Shown: positions 32,726 to 33,822 of the stretch, in pieces | Position numbering within the stretch: position 1 is the stretch's first letter | How the letters are laid out: the number at the start of each line of letters is the position of its first letter | Source of the DNA: Castellaniella sp. UBA6218 | Lineage (GTDB): Bacteria > Pseudomonadota > Gammaproteobacteria > Burkholderiales > Burkholderiaceae_B | DNA: 33,822 nucleotides | Direction of reading: 5' to 3' | Assembly (NCBI GenBank): GCA_002421865.1 | Contig: DISE01000042.1 | Location: forward strand, 1 to 33,822 | The notes under the pieces: model-generated | What the model was told of the DNA's origin: nothing | What the model saw: the letters and a program-made list of their open reading frames with translations, nothing else | Database searches by the model: none | Program-made: the position numbers and the translations under genes

Positions 32726-33822
32726 ATGTCTGCTAGCCAGATCCTGACCAAGGAACCTGTGGAACTGCCGCTGTTGCCGCTGCGCGACGTCGTGGTCTTT
32801 CCCCACATGGTCATCCCCCTGTTCGTGGGGCGGCCCCGTTCCATCAAGGCGCTCGAACTGGCCATGGAGGCCGGCAGCAGCGTCATGCTGGTGGCCCAGA
32901 AGTCCGCGGGCAAGGACGAGCCCACGCCCGACGATTTGTACGAAATCGGTTGTGCGGCCAACATCCTGCAGATGCTCAAACTGCCCGACGGCACCGTCAA
33001 AGTGCTGGTCGAAGGGCTGCAGCGCGCCCGCGTGCACGAAGTCACCGATGCCGAATCGCATTTTTCCGCGCGCGTCTCGGGCATCGAGGAAGACCAGTCC
33101 GATCTGGCCGAGGCCGAGGCCCTGCGCCGCGCCGTCGTGGCCCAGTTTGAGCAATACGTCAAGCTGAACAAGAAGATCCCCCAGGAAATCCTGACTTCCT
33201 TGTCCGGAATCGAGGATGCCGGCCGTCTGGCCGACACCATTGCGGCCCATCTGCCGCTGAAGATCGAGCAGAAGCAGTCCTTGCTGGACATGCCCGCCGC
33301 CTCGCGCCGCCTGGAAGCGCTGCTGGCCCAACTGGAATCGGAAATCGAGATCCTGCAGGTCGAAAAGCGCATCCGCGGCCGCGTGAAAAAGCAGATGGAA
33401 AAGAGCCAGCGCGACTACTACCTGAACGAGCAGGTCAAGGCCATCCAGAAGGAACTGGGCGAAGGCGAGGAAGGCGCCGACCTTGAGGAACTCGAACGCC
33501 GCATCGCGGCGGCGCATCTGCCCAAGGAGGCCCGCAAAAAGGCCGACGCCGAGTTGAAGAAACTCAAGCTGATGTCGCCCATGTCGGCCGAGGCCACTGT
33601 CGTGCGCAACTACATCGACACGCTGCTGAGCCTGCCATGGCGCAAGAAGAGCCGTGTCAACAATGCCCTGAAGAACGCGGAGGAAGTCCTCGATGCCGAT
33701 CACTACGGGCTGGAAAAGGTCAAAGAGCGCATCGTCGAGTATCTGGCGGTGCAGCAGCGCGTGGACAAGCTCAAGGCGCCGATCCTGTGCCTGGTAGGCC
33801 CCCCGGGCGTGGGCAAGACCTC
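32726..33822 (+). CDS. lon: ATP-dependent Lon protease, N-terminal part (cut by window edge)
   Basis: About 365 residues of a protein normally near 800. The LON substrate-binding domain (LPLLPLRDVVVFPHMVIPLFVG) spans about 10-205, followed by the helical linker QMEKSQRDYYLNEQVKAIQKELGE and the start of the AAA+ domain, with Walker A GPPGVGKT at the very end of the window. The serine-lysine peptidase domain lies beyond the edge. The start at 32726 follows GAGGA. Degrades misfolded and regulatory proteins. Confidence 0.97.
   Translation, partial: MSASQILTKEPVELPLLPLRDVVVFPHMVIPLFVGRPRSIKALELAMEAGSSVMLVAQKSAGKDEPTPDDLYEIGCAANILQMLKLPDGTVKVLVEGLQRARVHEVTDAESHFSARVSGIEEDQSDLAEAEALRRAVVAQFEQYVKLNKKIPQEILTSLSGIEDAGRLADTIAAHLPLKIEQKQSLLDMPAASRRLEALLAQLESEIEILQVEKRIRGRVKKQMEKSQRDYYLNEQVKAIQKELGEGEEGADLEELERRIAAAHLPKEARKKADAELKKLKLMSPMSAEATVVRNYIDTLLSLPWRKKSRVNNALKNAEEVLDADHYGLEKVKERIVEYLAVQQRVDKLKAPILCLVGPPGVGKT

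Overview
The window is high-GC bacterial chromosome. The proteins and gene order (ileS-ribF, purN, dapD-dapE-prmB, tRNA-Leu-tig-clpP-clpX-lon) point to the order Burkholderiales, most likely family Alcaligenaceae (Bordetella/Achromobacter/Castellaniella relatives). This placement rests on recognised families and gene order; no search was run.

Layout. Positions 1-2402 (minus strand) hold the start of ileS and all of ribF, which overlap by 11 bases. Positions 2485-8188 (plus) hold purN, an RsmB/NOP-type RNA methyltransferase, a membrane fatty acid desaturase and the UvrD/Rep-type helicase uvrD, mostly with overlapping ends, closed by a hairpin terminator. A small fatty-acid-hydroxylase-like membrane protein follows (8317-8874). 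Positions 8916-13432 (minus) form a tight five-gene unit read from the AhpD-like end: AhpD-like protein, acyl-CoA-dehydrogenase-like flavoprotein, and the ATPase, Tat-exported binding protein and permease of a nitrate/sulfonate/taurine-type ABC importer. Its substrate cannot be read from sequence. Positions 13567-18435 (minus) carry dapD-dapE-prmB-yheS: lysine/peptidoglycan precursor synthesis plus translation-linked functions. Positions 18510-24389 (minus) encode a complete tripartite RND efflux pump, with a divergent LysR regulator (24526-25545) across an intergenic region rich in inverted repeats.

Positions 25605-29070 are a 3.45-kb mobile-element remnant. It is bounded by a 16-base direct repeat of the 3' end of tRNA-Leu(UAG), and similar G-rich repeats that look like integrase arm sites lie inside each end. 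No integrase is visible. Inside are a decayed, translationally coupled small-gene operon, a piece of a DUF1799 phage tail-assembly gene, an unknown membrane-anchored protein, a HigBA toxin-antitoxin pair with a frameshifted toxin, a probable structured antisense RNA with its own terminator, a zinc-ribbon protein, and a fragment of an unrecognised gene. Base composition there is visibly less G+C rich than in the flanks.

Positions 29057-33822 return to conserved backbone: tRNA-Leu (minus), then the protein-quality-control cluster tig, clpP, clpX and lon (plus; lon is cut by the window edge). A close match to a sigma-32 heat-shock promoter precedes lon, and a terminator-like hairpin sits between that promoter and the lon start codon.

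Most of the window is ordinary housekeeping. The places most worth a second look are the tRNA-Leu remnant and its candidate RNA, the five-gene importer/flavoprotein operon of unknown substrate, the transposase-like tail of the desaturase, and the lon leader.
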